From Dyadobacter luteus (GTDB lineage: Bacteria; Bacteroidota; Bacteroidia; Cytophagales; Spirosomataceae), in the NCBI RefSeq assembly GCF_003383615.1, contig NZ_QNUL01000003.1, positions 124,001-188,000 of the forward strand: a stretch of DNA of 64,000 bases, written 5' to 3'. This document shows positions 53,782-63,937 of this stretch, one piece after another. Position numbers and translations under genes: made by a program. Position 1 is the first letter of the stretch; every line of letters starts with the position of its first letter. The notes beneath the pieces were generated by a model. It did no database searches and was not told where the DNA came from. It saw only the letters and a program-made list of their open reading frames with translations.

Positions 53782-54912
53782 TTACATTAAACTATACTTC
53801 TTCCCGGGCATAGAGCGGATCATTCCCTGAAATTCGAGATTCAAAAGCAATGCAGCCAGTTTGTTCAGGTTCATTCCGCTCTGCCACGATAGCTCATCTA
53901 TCTGCATGGTTCCTTTCTGTTTTAAAAGACTCAAAACCTGCCCTTCGTCCTGTGTGAAACCATCAAATGAAATTTGTAGATCGTGCTTAGGAGATGTTCC
54001 TATTTTAGCATTTTGATCTGCAGTACCCCAGCCAAGTGCTGCCGTCATGTCTTCAACTGATGTGAATATAGCAGCTTTATTGTCTCTGATGAGTTGGTTA
54101 CACCCTTCCGACTGCGGACTTTCAATCCTGCCCGGTACAGCGAATACATCTCTGTGATAATTTCCGGCAAACTCTGCCGTGATCAGACTCCCACCCTTCT
54201 TTGCCGATTCGACCACAATTGTAACATCGCTTAGTCCGGCTATGATCCGGTTACGGGCGGGAAAGCGCATGAAGTCCGGCTTTGTAGCCAATGCATTTTC
54301 GGTCACTAATCCACCATTTTGCTGCATCTCTTTTGCGGTACGAAGATGAGCCGCAGGATAAACTACATCCAGTCCGCTGGCCATTACACCCAATGTAGAA
54401 AGCTGGTGTTTAATGCAGGCACGGTGTGCAACAATGTCGACACCATAAGCAAGTCCGCTGACAATCAGAGGTGCAAATGGAGCCAAATCCCTGATGATCA
54501 TCTCAGTCACCATTTTACCATATTCGCTTATTTGCCTTGTGCCCACTATACCCACTGAGCGGTAGGTATTGAAATCAAAATTTCCACGGGAATAAAGCAC
54601 GATTGGCGCATCATACAGCGGCTTCAACCTTGCCGGATAGGTCGGATCTGTAAAGAAATGAAGTGCTGTATCTGTAGCATTACAGCGTTGAAATTCCTGC
54701 TCTGCAAAGGACAAGCCACTTCCGCTAAGAATAGATCGTGCTACTTTCTCCCCGACTCCGGGAATTTTGATGAGTTTCTTATAATCAGATTTAAAAACCT
54801 TCTCAGCACCTCCGCAATAACTAATGAGCTGCCGGACTGTAACAGCCCCTACGGAAGGTGTGTGTACAAGCGCAAGTGTGCTGATTTTTTCAGCTTCGGA
54901 CAAAGATATCAT
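53782..54912 (-). CDS. dprA: DNA-processing protein DprA/Smf
   Basis: 376 residues from the ATG at 54912; the frame is open to 54978, but the first 22 residues are unlike the family. N-terminal helix-hairpin-helix/SAM-like part (VHTPSVGAVTVRQLIS, KIPGVGEKVARSI), a Rossmann DprA core with SVGIVGTRQISEYG, IVSGLAYGVDIVAHR and GLDVVYPAAH, RIIAGLSDVTIVVES, and a C-terminal winged helix (about 310-376). Loads RecA on incoming single-stranded DNA during transformation. No other competence gene is in this window. Confidence 0.94.
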   Translation of the reverse strand: MISLSEAEKISTLALVHTPSVGAVTVRQLISYCGGAEKVFKSDYKKLIKIPGVGEKVARSILSGSGLSFAEQEFQRCNATDTALHFFTDPTYPARLKPLYDAPIVLYSRGNFDFNTYRSVGIVGTRQISEYGKMVTEMIIRDLAPFAPLIVSGLAYGVDIVAHRACIKHQLSTLGVMASGLDVVYPAAHLRTAKEMQQNGGLVTENALATKPDFMRFPARNRIIAGLSDVTIVVESAKKGGSLITAEFAGNYHRDVFAVPGRIESPQSEGCNQLIRDNKAAIFTSVEDMTAALGWGTADQNAKIGTSPKHDLQISFDGFTQDEGQVLSLLKQKGTMQIDELSWQSGMNLNKLAALLLNLEFQGMIRSMPGKKYSLM

Positions 54913-55041
54913 GTATAGTGTGTTTGTGATGCCATTCTGCCCGACAAGCCTGTTAAGGGTCGGTATACGTTCTGGCATAACATTTGCCTTTCATCGTAGC
55001 AGAACAATATCAAAAATAACATTTTTTCACAAACTATAAAT

Positions 55042-56865
55042 ATGGACAGCACCGATATTAATGAACCTGAAATTTTACAGCATTTTGAAGGAATGGGAGC
55101 AATTTGTTACCCCGAAGGAGTATTTTTTCGTGTATGGGCACCTCACGCCGAAAGCGTATCTGTGGTAGGTAATTTTAATGACTGGCAGGATGACAAAAAC
55201 CCGCTTCAAAAAGAAGAAAATGGATATTGGGGAGGACTTGCTGAAAGTGCAAAGGAAGGTGACGAGTATAAATTTTCCTTGAAAACTCCATCCGGAGATT
55301 TCCTGAGAAATGACCCTTACGCTCTGAAAATGACCAATTCTGCCGGTAACGGGATTATATATCGTCATGAATCTTTTGACTGGGAAGACGATCATTTCCA
55401 AATCCCCTCCTGGCACGAACTGGTCATTTATGAACTACATATAGGTACATTCAATTCTCCCGGGCCGGATCAGGTGGGAAATCTGTACACTGCGATCGAA
55501 AAACTGGGCTACCTGAAGGACATGGGCTTTAATGCAGTAGAACTTATGCCATGCTCTGAATTTCCCGGATCCCGCTCATGGGGCTATAATCCCGCTTCGC
55601 CCTTTGCTGTGGAATCGGATTACGGCGGACCGGAAGGACTAAAAACATTTATTAAAGCAGCGCACCAGGCCGGAATAGCAGTGATCATGGATGTCGTGTA
55701 TAACCATTTCGGACCTTCAGATATGGATCTTTGGCAATTTGATGGATGGTCGGAGAATGACGGCGGTGGTATCTATTTCTATAACGACTGGCGCTCTGAG
55801 ACACCGTGGGGAAATACAAGACCCGACTATGGACGCGGCGAAGTGAGACAATACATCTACGATAATGCCATGATGTGGCTGAGCGAATACCACGCCGACG
55901 GGCTGAGAATGGACATGGTACCTTACATCCGGAATGTAAAAGCAGACGGAAATCCCGGAAATGATATTCCCGAGGGTATATCACTGATGCAATGGATCAA
56001 TAAAGATATCCGTGAAAAATTCCCGAATCGCATTACGATTGCAGAAGATATGCACTCTCTGGACTTTATAACCAGCTCTGTTGACAAAGGAGGATTAGGT
56101 TACGGGTCTCAGTGGGATGCGGATTTTGTACACTCGGTGCGCGATGCAATCATTACGGCCAACGATCAGGACAGAAGCATCGACAGCGTGGTGAAAGCTG
56201 TTACCAATATGTATAATGCCGATTCATTTCAGCGTATCGTTTACACAGAATCCCATGATGAAGTCGCCAACGGACAGGCCAGAGTTGCTGAAGAGATTGC
56301 GGATGGTGATGTAAACAACTGGTATTCCAAAAAACGTGCTGCTCTTGGAGTAGCTCTTGTACTCACCTCCCCCGGTATTCCGATGATTTTCCAGGGACAA
56401 CCTTTGCTGGAAGACAAATGGTTCTCAGACAGCGATCCAATAGATTGGAAAAGACTGGAAGAGTTTCATGGATTTGCCATGTTACACCGCGATATGATTC
56501 ACCTCAGACGCAACTGGTTTGGAGTGACAGGCGGTTTGCAGGGACAGAATGTAGGTATCATTCGTGCAGACGAAGACAAGAAAGTACTGGTGATGCACCG
56601 CTGGTCGGGAGGCGGCCCCAAGGACGATGTAGTGGTAGTACTTAATTTTTCTACCGAAACTTTCGATGATTACAAAGTAGGATTTCCGCGTGCGGGCAAG
56701 TGGCATCTGCGGTTCAACAGTGATAAAGAAGAGTACGATCCGGAATTCTCCAATATCGCAGTGCATGATATTGATACCCACGAAGGCGAATTCGATAAAT
56801 GCTCCGTGTACGCATCATTGCAGATTCCTCCCTATTCCGCCCTGATTTTCTCTCAGGAAGAATAA
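55042..56865 (+). CDS. GH13 alpha-glucan enzyme with CBM48 (branching-enzyme-like)
   Basis: 607 residues. N-terminal CBM48 (about 22-105; FFRVWAPHAESVSVVGNFND), then a GH13 barrel: region I DVVYNHF, region II GLRMD with nucleophile Asp291, region III ITIAED with Glu335, region IV ESHDE with Asp406, so all three acids are present. Closest in form to 1,4-alpha-glucan branching enzymes or maltooligosyl hydrolases; no signal peptide, so intracellular glycogen/trehalose metabolism is likely. No glg genes adjoin. Divergent from dprA. Confidence 0.92.
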   Translation: MDSTDINEPEILQHFEGMGAICYPEGVFFRVWAPHAESVSVVGNFNDWQDDKNPLQKEENGYWGGLAESAKEGDEYKFSLKTPSGDFLRNDPYALKMTNSAGNGIIYRHESFDWEDDHFQIPSWHELVIYELHIGTFNSPGPDQVGNLYTAIEKLGYLKDMGFNAVELMPCSEFPGSRSWGYNPASPFAVESDYGGPEGLKTFIKAAHQAGIAVIMDVVYNHFGPSDMDLWQFDGWSENDGGGIYFYNDWRSETPWGNTRPDYGRGEVRQYIYDNAMMWLSEYHADGLRMDMVPYIRNVKADGNPGNDIPEGISLMQWINKDIREKFPNRITIAEDMHSLDFITSSVDKGGLGYGSQWDADFVHSVRDAIITANDQDRSIDSVVKAVTNMYNADSFQRIVYTESHDEVANGQARVAEEIADGDVNNWYSKKRAALGVALVLTSPGIPMIFQGQPLLEDKWFSDSDPIDWKRLEEFHGFAMLHRDMIHLRRNWFGVTGGLQGQNVGIIRADEDKKVLVMHRWSGGGPKDDVVVVLNFSTETFDDYKVGFPRAGKWHLRFNSDKEEYDPEFSNIAVHDIDTHEGEFDKCSVYASLQIPPYSALIFSQEE

Positions 56866-56883
56866 AAAACGATTCAAATTCTT

Positions 56884-56926
56884 AAAAAACTGCAGCCCGG
56901 AAAATACTCCAGGCTGCAGTTTTTTA
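56884..56926. terminator. Bidirectional terminator, GH13 gene and lepB
   Basis: 14-bp perfect stem AAAAAACTGCAGCC (56884-56897) with GGCTGCAGTTTTTT (56912-56925); overlaps the stop of the convergent signal peptidase gene. Confidence 0.9.
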
Positions 56927-58096
56927 CTTTATAACCCTGAATAAACGATCCCACCGTATTTTATTCAACATACTAACAGGATCGGGATCAATAGACATCC
57001 AGACAAAAACTGCCTTTCCTACAATATGGTCTTTCGGTACAAATCCCCAGTAGCGCGAATCTGCGGAATTGTGCCGGTTATCGCCCATCATGAAATAATA
57101 ATCCTGCTTAAAAGTATATTTCTCCAGAGGCTTCTGGTGGTCAAGCAGTACTCCATCTTTCAATAAGAAGTTTTCATTATCCTCGTAACTAATTATCGCG
57201 TCGGCATACAACGCAGCATTTTCGTGGGTCAGCGTAATGGTCGTTCCTTTGCGTGGAATCACAATGGGCCCATATTGATCCTTATTCCACGAAATAATTT
57301 CTGAATCGGGAAACAAAAACGGCTCCTTAAGATGCTCCGGCATAAGCACAGGCTCTACACGTTTGACAAAATCGTACGTTTTAAGTTTCTCAGCCATCGC
57401 ATTGGTGGCTTTGATAATATAGCCAGGCTCATCATTCAAAGGGATGCTGTCACCGAATGTCTCTGTATACTGCGTGTAATCTACAACCCCATTTTTTTTG
57501 AAAATATTCAGTTCATTCACGGGCCCACCAGTAGAAATAAAATATTCATCCTGCAATCTGGCAGGTCTTTCCTGTTGTTTTCCATTCACTAAAACCTGCC
57601 CGTTAATGATGCGCATTGTGTCTCCTGGTGTTGCCACACATCGCTTGATATAATTGGTTCTTAAATCAGCAGGATGAGGTTTAAGACCCGGCAATACATT
57701 TGAGAATTTCTGGTAGAGATCCGGATGTTCAACCGGCAGGTTAAACACAACCACATCACCTTTTTTAACATCCGAGAATCCTGGCAGACGATAAGAAGGT
57801 AACTTAATCCAATCCAGATAGGATGGAATTTCAGTACCCCAAATTGTCTGATGCGTTAATGGAACCTGAAGTGGTGTCACAGGTGTGGTTGTGCCATAAT
57901 GCAGACGACTCACAAACAGATAATCACCAACCAAAAGGCTATTTTCCATCGACGGGGTGGGAATCACAAAAGCACTAAAAAACAGCCACCTGATTAAAGT
58001 GGCTGCAGTAACAGCAAACAGCACAGACTCCAGCCATTCTCTCAGGCCGGATTTTTCCTTCTTCTCAATCTTCTTTTCTTTAGTTTCAACTTCCAT
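56924..58096 (-). CDS. lepB: Signal peptidase I, first of a tandem pair
   Basis: 390 residues from the ATG at 58096; an upstream TTG at 58132 is less likely. Membrane serine protease that removes Sec signal peptides. One N-terminal membrane helix (about 22-48), box B IPTPSMENSLLVGDY with catalytic Ser, box D YIKRCVATPGD with catalytic Lys, and box E MMGDNRHNSADSRYWGFVP. A long insert (about 125 residues) separates D from E, as is usual in Bacteroidota. It is shorter in conservation at box D (ATPGD against GLPGD in its neighbour). Confidence 0.95.
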   Translation of the reverse strand: MEVETKEKKIEKKEKSGLREWLESVLFAVTAATLIRWLFFSAFVIPTPSMENSLLVGDYLFVSRLHYGTTTPVTPLQVPLTHQTIWGTEIPSYLDWIKLPSYRLPGFSDVKKGDVVVFNLPVEHPDLYQKFSNVLPGLKPHPADLRTNYIKRCVATPGDTMRIINGQVLVNGKQQERPARLQDEYFISTGGPVNELNIFKKNGVVDYTQYTETFGDSIPLNDEPGYIIKATNAMAEKLKTYDFVKRVEPVLMPEHLKEPFLFPDSEIISWNKDQYGPIVIPRKGTTITLTHENAALYADAIISYEDNENFLLKDGVLLDHQKPLEKYTFKQDYYFMMGDNRHNSADSRYWGFVPKDHIVGKAVFVWMSIDPDPVSMLNKIRWDRLFRVIK

Positions 58097-58182
58097 GGCT
58101 AAAATTGATTTTCGCCAAGTTATAGTTTTCAATATAAAATATCAATTTTTATATAAAATTTTTATTTATATGTAACATGCCA

Positions 58183-58213
58183 CAAAAAAAGAGCTACCGG
58201 ATTGGCAGCTCTT
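58183..58213 (-). terminator. Hairpin between the two lepB genes
   Basis: Stem 58189-58197 with 58205-58213, one mismatch, followed on the minus strand by TTTTTTTGTG. May partly separate transcription of the two paralogues. Confidence 0.6.
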
Positions 58214-58235
58214 CTTGTTCAGAATATCAATTATC

Positions 58236-59372
58236 TTAGTTGATCACGCGGAATAAACGGCTCCAGCGAATCTTACTTAGCAGACTTGTAGGATTAGGAT
58301 CGATTGACATCCAAACGAATACTGCTTTACCTACGATATGATCCTTCGGCACAAATCCCCAATAACGGGAATCAGCAGAATTGTGGCGGTTATCTCCCAT
58401 CATGAAATAATAGTCCTGCTTGAAAGTATAACTTGTAACAGCCTTACCAGAAATTTTAAGTGATTTGTCATCAAATTCCACACCTTCATTTCCTTCATAA
58501 CTTTTGATCACGTTTCCGTACAAAGCTATATTTTCCGGTGTCAGATTAACAGTTACACCTTCTTTCGGAACAGAAACCGGTCCATAGTTATCACGATTCC
58601 ATTTGAAGAGCTGAGAGTTAGGGAACAGCATTGGTTCACTGATTTCCTTTGGCGACTTCACAACAGTTACCCCTTTGACAAAATCATAACTTTTCAACTT
58701 CTCAGCGATTTCACTTGTAGTAAAAACGATGTATCCGTTTTGGTCATTTGCAGGGATCGTATCGTTGAATGTCTCTGTGTAGGAATTATACTCGGATATG
58801 CCATTCTCTTTAAATACTTTCTCTTCGTTAACCGCTGTGCTCGTTGCCACGAAATATTCATCTTCCATTCTCGGAGGATTTTCCATTGCTACACCATTGG
58901 CATATACCTGCAAATCGCGCACTTCAATCTTATCTCCCGGCAAACCAACGCAGCGTTTGATGTAATTGGTTTTCAAATCGACCGGATGCTGAAGTTCCGG
59001 CGGATAGTTAAACACAACCACATCTCCTCTTTTCACTTCACTGAATCCTGGCAGCCTGTACTGGGGCAATTGAATCGCATCTGTGTAAGAAGGAATGTTA
59101 GTTCCCCAGATTGTCTGGTGGGTCAGCGGCACCTGCAAAGGCGTTTTAGGCGTACGTGTGCCGTAATGTAACTTGCTTACAAAAAGAAAATCTCCAACCA
59201 GTAAGCTGTTTTCCATCGAAGGCGTTGGAATGGTAAAAGCTTCAAAAAACAGCCAGCGGATCAACGTGGCGGCAACAACTGCAAAAAGTACCGAATCAAA
59301 CCATTCTCTGGCGGCAGATTTTTTATTTTTTTGTGACACAGGATTAGAGGTAAGTTCTTTATTAATAGACAT
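58236..59372 (-). CDS. lepB: Signal peptidase I, second of a tandem pair
   Basis: 378 residues. Same architecture as the 56924 gene: membrane helix (about 24-46), box B IPTPSMENSLLVGDF, box C VKRGDVVVFNYP, box D YIKRCVGLPGDKIEV, long insert, box E MMGDNRHNSADSRYWGFVP. Residues around all boxes are nearly the same in the two copies, the insert much less. 25 bp after dapB, so transcribed with parA-parB-DUF5683-dapB. Confidence 0.96.
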   Translation of the reverse strand: MSINKELTSNPVSQKNKKSAAREWFDSVLFAVVAATLIRWLFFEAFTIPTPSMENSLLVGDFLFVSKLHYGTRTPKTPLQVPLTHQTIWGTNIPSYTDAIQLPQYRLPGFSEVKRGDVVVFNYPPELQHPVDLKTNYIKRCVGLPGDKIEVRDLQVYANGVAMENPPRMEDEYFVATSTAVNEEKVFKENGISEYNSYTETFNDTIPANDQNGYIVFTTSEIAEKLKSYDFVKGVTVVKSPKEISEPMLFPNSQLFKWNRDNYGPVSVPKEGVTVNLTPENIALYGNVIKSYEGNEGVEFDDKSLKISGKAVTSYTFKQDYYFMMGDNRHNSADSRYWGFVPKDHIVGKAVFVWMSIDPNPTSLLSKIRWSRLFRVIN

Positions 59373-59397
59373 GCAATATTTAATTGAACGTTAACGG

Positions 59398-60117
59398 TTA
59401 ATCAAGATTACTCAAAAGATCATCCATACCGAAGACTCCTTTTTTACCCACCAACCATTCGGCAGATACAACAGCGCCGGATGCAAACCCTTGTCTGTTG
59501 TGTGCAGTGTGCGAGATTTCGATACTATCTACATGTGAATCGTATCTGATAATATGCGTACCCGGCACTTCACCCTGGCGTTCTGCGGTGATAGAGACAA
59601 AGCCTTCACTTTCCTGCGGTGCAAGTTTCCAGCCTTTAATAGCATCCGCTTCAGCACTAATTCCTTCGGCAAGCGTTATCGCAGTACCGCTTGGGGCATC
59701 CAGTTTATGGATATGGTGAATCTCTGTCATGGACGCAGTGTAACCTTGTCCATTCATCAATTTGGCCAACTGGCGATTGAGACGGAAGAAAAGATTAACG
59801 CCAATGCTATAGTTCGAAGCGTAAAAGAAAGCTCCGCCTTTTTCCTGGCACAATGCTTCAATTTCTGAGCGATGTTCCAGCCATCCGGTTGTGCCGCATA
59901 CGATCGGCCAACCTTTTTCAAGACAGTACTTTATGTTTGTATATGCCGACTCAGGCGAACTGAATTCTATGGCAACATCCACGTCACCTGCAGTAAGTTT
60001 GTCCATATCCGTTCTATTCTGAACGTCAATTCTTCCTACAATTGTATGTCCTTTATCCAATGCAATCTTTTCGATTGTCTTGCCCATTTTGCCGTAGCCA
60101 AGCAGTAATATCTTCAT
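59398..60117 (-). CDS. dapB: 4-hydroxy-tetrahydrodipicolinate reductase
   Basis: Diaminopimelate/lysine pathway. 239 residues from the ATG at 60117 (MKILLLGYGKMG); the 12-residue extension to 60153 is not family-like. NAD(P) loop GYGKMGKTIE, CGTTGW, catalytic pair in EIHHIHKLDAPSGTA (His-His and Lys). Product feeds peptidoglycan. Middle of the minus-strand run between DUF5683 and lepB. Confidence 0.96.
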   Translation of the reverse strand: MKILLLGYGKMGKTIEKIALDKGHTIVGRIDVQNRTDMDKLTAGDVDVAIEFSSPESAYTNIKYCLEKGWPIVCGTTGWLEHRSEIEALCQEKGGAFFYASNYSIGVNLFFRLNRQLAKLMNGQGYTASMTEIHHIHKLDAPSGTAITLAEGISAEADAIKGWKLAPQESEGFVSITAERQGEVPGTHIIRYDSHVDSIEISHTAHNRQGFASGAVVSAEWLVGKKGVFGMDDLLSNLD

Positions 60118-60183
60118 TTTCTGATCTGAACCGCAGCCTGTTTGCCTTGGCACTATTTACTTTATTAAAAAATCGTATACTTC

Positions 60184-60876
60184 CTATTTAATACTGAATA
60201 CAAGTCTCAACCCGGGAGTTGGCTCCCTCATCAAAGGTTGACTGATTTTGGGCTCTACCCTTAATGAAAGATCGTCGGATAAATCAAACGTTTTTAAGTG
60301 AGCAGCCACATTTGCTTCAATAATGGTTAGCGAATAAATAAGCCCGGCTACAATGATAGACAGGTTCTTGTTTCTTCGCCAGTAATTTTTTTGTCTTTCA
60401 ATCTGATCCTTGGTGGCAGTACGTATTTCACTTTCTGTGTTAAACAGGTTTCGTACTTTCACTTCATTGGTTGTCATTCCCGGTCTTAGCGTTCCATAAG
60501 CAGAATCCTGTTTGGAGACATTTAAAACATAGAATCCAAGATAAGCCGAAAGAAAATCATTGTATTTCAACCTGTTTAAATTCCACGCATATACCCCGCC
60601 ACCAATTGAAAGGTAAATAATAGGCAATTTCCAGTAATCTCTATTGTAGGCTTGCCCTCCTCCGGGAATCAACGCAAGTCGTGTAGCGATTTTAGGATTA
60701 GGCATAAACTTCTTTTTGCCATTTTTCCCTAATAGTGAATCTACAACCGCCACAACTGCACTGTCCGAAACAACTGCCGTTCGGGGAACGGTCTTAACAG
60801 TGTCTTTTGCTGTTTTTTGACTCATCCCTACCAAAGGTCCTAACAACACTGCCATTAACAAAAACCACTTTTTCAA
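60184..60876 (-). CDS. DUF5683 family protein, exported
   Basis: 230 residues; signal peptide about 1-19 (LLGPLVGMSQ). KIATRLALIPGGGQAYNRDY with KLPIIYLSIGGGVYAWN is the DUF5683 signature; membrane helices near 86-104 and 170-190. Role unknown, but the family lies beside parB and dapB in Bacteroidota. Overlaps the parB stop by 4 bp. Confidence 0.88.
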   Translation of the reverse strand: MKKWFLLMAVLLGPLVGMSQKTAKDTVKTVPRTAVVSDSAVVAVVDSLLGKNGKKKFMPNPKIATRLALIPGGGQAYNRDYWKLPIIYLSIGGGVYAWNLNRLKYNDFLSAYLGFYVLNVSKQDSAYGTLRPGMTTNEVKVRNLFNTESEIRTATKDQIERQKNYWRRNKNLSIIVAGLIYSLTIIEANVAAHLKTFDLSDDLSLRVEPKISQPLMREPTPGLRLVFSIK

Positions 60877-61802
60877 GCTTTCCCCTCAAATTTTAGTGTT
60901 TGCAATATTTTCTCCAGCTCTTCCTTCGATTCAAAAGGGATCTTAATTTCACCCTTATTATCACTATCGCTTTTCACCGAAACTTTGGCGCCGAAAAACG
61001 AGGATAACTGAAACTGTAGCGTCTTAAATTCATGCTTAACCGGAACTACTTTCTTAGGCTCTTCCGTGATAGCACTAAGCATGCCCAGTTTCCGTACTTC
61101 TTCCTCTACTTTCCTTACAGACCAGCCTTCTTCAATGATTTTGTTAAAGATTTTCAGCTGACTCATATCGCTGTTGATCGTAATAATCGCCCTGGCATGT
61201 CCCATGCTGATCTGATTGTCACGCAGCGCCGCCTGAATTACCGGTGGAAGTTTAAGCAGGCGGATATAATTATTAACCGTAGTCCTGTTTTTTCCTACAC
61301 GTATACCAAGCTCCTCCTGCTTCAGATTACATTCCAGGATCAAACGCTGGTAGCTCAATGCAATCTCTATCGAGTTGAGGTTTTCGCGTTGAATATTCTC
61401 GATCAATGCCATTTCAAGCATTTGCTGATCGTCGGCAGTCCGGACATAAGCTGGAATACTTGACAGTCCAATGGAGCGGGATGCCTGAAGACGTCGTTCA
61501 CCTGATATAAGCTGATACGAATCGTCACCGGTTTTACGCACCGTAATAGGCTGAATGATACCCTGAATACGGATAGAATCAGCAAGCTCCTGTAACGCTT
61601 CCTGATCAAAGCGAGTACGTGGCTGATAAGGATTCGCCTCTATTAAAGTGATGTCCAGATCACTCATTGAGCCAACCACATCTGTAACTGCCAGCCTGGT
61701 AGGAGTAGCACGCGGCGGATTTACCTTTTCCGAATCCTGTAAAAGCGCACCTAATCCGCGGCCTAGGCCTGTCATTCTTTTATTTTTATTTGTTGCATCC
61801 AT
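60873..61802 (-). CDS. parB: Chromosome partitioning protein ParB
   Basis: 309 residues. CTP- and parS-binding partition protein: N-terminal ParB/Srx domain with EANPYQPRTRFD, VRKTGDDSYQLISGERRLQA (GERR box near 104-107), IENIQRENLN (ENLQR-type arm), then HTH GIRVGKNRTTVNNYIRLLKL and a C-terminal dimer domain (about 255-305). Starts 27 bp after parA; overlaps DUF5683. Confidence 0.96.
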   Translation of the reverse strand: MDATNKNKRMTGLGRGLGALLQDSEKVNPPRATPTRLAVTDVVGSMSDLDITLIEANPYQPRTRFDQEALQELADSIRIQGIIQPITVRKTGDDSYQLISGERRLQASRSIGLSSIPAYVRTADDQQMLEMALIENIQRENLNSIEIALSYQRLILECNLKQEELGIRVGKNRTTVNNYIRLLKLPPVIQAALRDNQISMGHARAIITINSDMSQLKIFNKIIEEGWSVRKVEEEVRKLGMLSAITEEPKKVVPVKHEFKTLQFQLSSFFGAKVSVKSDSDNKGEIKIPFESKEELEKILQTLKFEGKA

Positions 61803-61829
61803 GTATGCTATCCGCTAACCTGTTCCCTA

Positions 61830-62627
61830 TCAATTAACTCCTAACTGCCTGTCAGAAGATAGCAATCCGTTTTTAGAAAGAATTTCCCTTGCCAAGTTCA
61901 GATAACTTACCGCACCCTTACTGTCAGCATCCTGCGCCATAACCGGAATTCCGAAACTCGGAGCTTCGCTAATTCTGACGTTGCGTGGAATAATGGTATT
62001 GAAAACCAAAGATTCAAAGTGGCTTGTTACCTCATTAACGACCTGATTAGACAAACGAAGACGTAAATCGTACATGGTCAGCAGGATTCCTTCAATCACC
62101 AGCCCTGTATTCAATCGTGATTGTATAATTGTAATCGTATTAAGCAACTTACCGAGTCCCTCCAATGCAAAGTATTCGCATTGTACAGGTATCACTACCG
62201 AATCGGCTGCTGTAAGACTGTTTATTGTGATTAGCCCGAGAGATGGTGAGCAATCAATGATTATAAAGTCGTAGTTATCTCTTACCTCAGCTATCGCATC
62301 CTTCATGCGAAGTTCACGATTTTTAAGGTTGATCATTTCAATTTCTGCTCCGACAAGATCTATGTGTGAGGGCAAAAGATGCAGATTTGGAAAATCTGTT
62401 TCAAGAACGATGTCTGCTGTTTTTGCCTGCTCTACCATACATTCGTAGATACTGTTTTCCATTTCCTGTGGATTAAATCCAAGACCGGATGTAGAATTGG
62501 CCTGAGGATCTGCATCAATCAGCAGTGTCCGGAATTCAAGTGCCGCCAAACTGGCAGCCAGATTAATAGCAGTGGTGGTTTTGCCAACTCCACCCTTTTG
62601 ATTTGCGATTGCAATTACTTTGCCCAT
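61830..62627 (-). CDS. parA: Chromosome partitioning ATPase ParA/Soj
   Basis: 265 residues. Deviant Walker [15 protein letters not shown] at residues about 11-24, [12 protein letters not shown] (Walker A'), [17 protein letters not shown] (switch/Walker B), [13 protein letters not shown]. No N-terminal HTH, so chromosomal Soj type. First gene of a minus-strand run with parB, DUF5683, dapB and lepB; preceded by 164 bp of AT-rich non-coding DNA. Confidence 0.97.
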   Translation of the reverse strand: MGKVIAIANQKGGVGKTTTAINLAASLAALEFRTLLIDADPQANSTSGLGFNPQEMENSIYECMVEQAKTADIVLETDFPNLHLLPSHIDLVGAEIEMINLKNRELRMKDAIAEVRDNYDFIIIDCSPSLGLITINSLTAADSVVIPVQCEYFALEGLGKLLNTITIIQSRLNTGLVIEGILLTMYDLRLRLSNQVVNEVTSHFESLVFNTIIPRNVRISEAPSFGIPVMAQDADSKGAVSYLNLAREILSKNGLLSSDRQLGVN

Positions 62628-62791
62628 GTATTCATGTGAGTTACCCGATTCAAATTTCCACTATTCAGGGCAAACCACCAAAAAATGTTCCACGGACTTT
62701 CAATAAAATGATTTAAACAATTAAAAATCAGATCATTGACAAATATTATTATTTAGTTAAAAATTCTTAACAGAAAAAAACAGGGGGTGTT

Positions 62792-63814
62792 TCACGCCCA
62801 AACCTCGGTTCCTTCCGTACAGTTTTTGCACATTTCAATCTCTGAACGGGAACGTATCAGGGATGCACGAAAATCAGTATACTTTTTACCTTTCCATAAT
62901 TGGGTGAAGGTTTCCCGCTTCATATCGCCGAGCTTGTATTCTGCATCTTTATCAAAGCAGCACGGAACCACAGCTCCATCCCAGGTGATGACACATGAAT
63001 GCCACATTTTCCAACAATGATCTACAAACTTGTTTTTGATAGAAAAACCTCCTGCATCATTCTTCTTGTAGCGCGAATATTTGTCGACTGTCGGTATCAG
63101 GTCCGAGCCTTCTTCATAATCATAAATCTGTGCGGTTTTTAATCCAACCTCATCCACACCCATATCCAGAGCGAGCTTCTTCACATCCTCAATCTGATGT
63201 TCGTTGGGCTTCACCACCAGAAACTGAAAAATAACGTGTGGCGTGCTGGATTTAAGCTCTTTCTTCCATTTGATGATATTTCGGGTTCCTTCCAGCACCT
63301 TTTCCAGATTCCCTCCGATACGGTATTGCTCATATACATCCTGCGTGGTTCCGTCAATCGAAATAATGATTCTGTCCAGACCCGACTCAACTGTTTTCTT
63401 TGCCTTCTCGTCTGTGAGGTAATGCGCGTTGGTAGATGTAGCAGTATAAATACCTTTCTTGTGCGCGTAATTGACCAGTTCGAAGAATTTGGGATGCAGA
63501 TAGGGTTCACCCTGAAAATAGAAAATAAGGTAAAGCAACCTGTCCGCTAATTCATCAATCGTTTTTTTATACAGTTTCTCCTCCATCATTCCGGTAGGCC
63601 GGGTAAAGGACCGAAGCCCGCTGGGACATTCCGGGCAGCGTAAATTGCAGGATGTAGTAGGCTCGAAAGAGATAGCGATGGGCATACCCCAGTGAACGGG
63701 CTGCCCTGTTGCCTTTGAATAAAAATAACTACCCAAAATCTGAAGCGCATTCCACGCCCTCTTAGGCGTAACTTTTGACATCAGATTTAACCCATCCTTA
63801 AAATTTTTATTCAT
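62792..63814 (-). CDS. Radical SAM/SPASM domain protein
   Basis: 340 residues from the ATG at 63814. Radical SAM cluster CNLRCPECP (C-x3-C-x2-C) near residue 58; FQGEPYLHP; a SPASM region with CWKMWHSC, VVPCCFD and MCKNCTEG for extra Fe-S clusters. Family includes peptide-modifying and sulfatase-maturing enzymes; substrate unknown, no peptide precursor gene seen nearby. Separated by 164 bp from parA. Confidence 0.92.
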   Translation of the reverse strand: MNKNFKDGLNLMSKVTPKRAWNALQILGSYFYSKATGQPVHWGMPIAISFEPTTSCNLRCPECPSGLRSFTRPTGMMEEKLYKKTIDELADRLLYLIFYFQGEPYLHPKFFELVNYAHKKGIYTATSTNAHYLTDEKAKKTVESGLDRIIISIDGTTQDVYEQYRIGGNLEKVLEGTRNIIKWKKELKSSTPHVIFQFLVVKPNEHQIEDVKKLALDMGVDEVGLKTAQIYDYEEGSDLIPTVDKYSRYKKNDAGGFSIKNKFVDHCWKMWHSCVITWDGAVVPCCFDKDAEYKLGDMKRETFTQLWKGKKYTDFRASLIRSRSEIEMCKNCTEGTEVWA

Positions 63815-63937
63815 CAATGATAGCTTTTAGCTGTTGGTCATGGGCCAATAGCTGTGTTTTCAATCAGGATTTAGTTAAGAGCGGTTGTTCGGTCGATTTA
63901 GCCCTATCACTTTTCAAACTCTCTCAGGTTTAAATCA

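Noticed and set aside
56924..59372. Tandem lepB as an assembly duplication
   Set aside because: The copies differ in length, N-terminus and the long insert, so they are genuine paralogues.
62686..62796. Two parS-like half sites (TGTTCCACG at 62686-62694 and TGTTTCACG at 62788-62796) upstream of parA
   Set aside because: Only one arm of each 16-bp palindrome is present, and the second overlaps the stop codon of the radical SAM gene. Without the second arm I do not call a parS.
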